64,000 nucleotides of DNA from Celerinatantimonas sp046054195. Its GTDB lineage: Bacteria > Pseudomonadota > Gammaproteobacteria > Enterobacterales > Celerinatantimonadaceae. The translations under genes and the position numbers were made by a program. Where the stretch lies: contig NZ_JBEQCS010000010.1 of NCBI RefSeq assembly GCF_046054195.1, positions 88,851 to 152,850 of the forward strand. Direction: 5' to 3'. Within the stretch, counting starts at the first letter, position 1. Each line of letters starts with the position of its first letter. Below, piece after piece: positions 63,676-64,000 of this stretch. Below the pieces are notes generated by a model that was given only the letters and a program-made list of their open reading frames with translations, ran no database searches and had not been told where the DNA came from.

Positions 63676-63924
63676 TAATTTTAACTTTATTTCATCTAAG
63701 CTCCCCTAAATATATTAGCTACTTAAAAAGCTATCTAGTGAAAAGTATATTGCTTTTTTCTCATGCTCCACAAGGTGATGAGTTCAATAAAAAGCTTCAA
63801 CATACTTTTCATCAGTTGCTCAAAACGAAACCGTTTCCCTCGTCAATCTAGACTGTTTAAGAGCTACTGAATCATTAGCAACATATTAAACTCTACTGTG
63901 ATGGTAGCGATAGCCGAAGGCCTC
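63676..63924. other. Non-coding stretch before an IS end
   Basis: No convincing gene. A short plus-strand frame from a GTG at 63738 to a TAG near 63851 has no good start signal and is probably chance. Confidence 0.4.
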
Positions 63925-64000
63925 TGAATCGCCACTGATTTCCTAGACACCTTTTAGTTAGATAAACTAGCTAAAAAAAGAGGTGTCCATGAGCCATAAA
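63925..64000 (+). mobile_element. Left end of an IS3-family-like element (partial)
   Basis: The sequence TGAATCGCCACTGATTTCC followed by TAGACACC has the form of an IS3-family left inverted repeat, which starts with TG. A short inverted repeat (TTTTAGTTAG / CTAGCTAAAA, 63952-63976) follows, then AAGAGGTG and an ATG at 63989 starting MSHK, the common opening of IS3-type orfA transposases. Only 76 bases lie in the window, so family and completeness are inferred. Confidence 0.5.

Noticed and set aside
63738..63851. A 37-codon plus-strand frame starting at GTG
   Set aside because: No Shine-Dalgarno, no recognised domain, and AT-rich surroundings make chance most likely.
1..64000. CRISPR arrays, rRNA or tRNA genes, prophage or classical defence islands
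   Set aside because: No regularly spaced repeats, no rRNA or tRNA sequence, and no phage structural or restriction gene was recognised on either strand.

Overview
The window is chromosomal DNA of a moderately AT-rich gammaproteobacterium. The evidence is the thrL-thrABC operon with its attenuator, an ArcA nearly identical to the enteric one, a PykF-type pyruvate kinase, grcA with FNR-like sites, a nudF-yqiB-cpdA-yqiA-parE cluster next to tolC, rraB, and an adenine riboswitch in front of add as in Vibrio. Gene content points to a facultative anaerobe near Vibrionales, Aeromonadales or Celerinatantimonadaceae. I cannot name the genus from sequence alone. No rRNA, tRNA or CRISPR array was seen.

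Layout. 1-10145 (minus strand): a cellulose operon, a BcsR/BcsP-like small gene, then bcsQ, bcsA, bcsB, bcsC and a partial bcsZ that runs off the left edge. About 840 bp of AT-rich regulatory DNA lies upstream. 10985-16027 (minus): mgsA, an OlsF-like ornithine-lipid synthase, pykF and arcA. 16316-17362: a DUF3293 gene and a small outer-membrane-like protein. 17728-23527 (plus): thrL, attenuator, thrA, thrB, thrC, tesB. 23643-28983: a GT83-type membrane glycosyltransferase, grcA, nfo, ung, a hemerythrin-like protein and yidA. 29069-33290: modE, modA, modB, modC with two ModE-like boxes, then an RluA-family pseudouridine synthase. 33359-45921: tolC, nudF, yqiB, cpdA, yqiA, parE, a GGDEF/EAL protein, parC, plsC, rraB and a degenerate LMW-phosphatase-like protein.

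46299-64000 is more accessory: a frameshifted chemoreceptor gene, an adenine riboswitch with adenine deaminase, a LacI-family regulator with a phased GATC-palindrome array, a truncated NAD(P)-binding protein gene, aegA, a 264-bp MITE, a 27-codon Lys/Ala-rich small gene, an AEC permease, a degenerate kinase-like protein, several hypotheticals, a beta-helix lipoprotein, an intact chemoreceptor, a cold-shock protein, and the left end of an IS3-type element at the right edge.

How the genes work together. BcsA keeps an intact c-di-GMP-binding PilZ motif, and a GGDEF/EAL protein between parE and parC could supply or read that signal, though this link is inferred. ArcA, GrcA, PykF, MgsA and AegA fit redox-responsive fermentative metabolism. 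ModEABC imports molybdate under apparent autorepression. The adenine riboswitch matches the substrate class of the deaminase it precedes.

The least explained items are the MITE, the 27-codon gene with its own hairpins, the Cys-less LMW-PTP-like protein, the perfect modA-modB hairpin, the phased GATC array, and a nested inverted-repeat region at 55898-55962.
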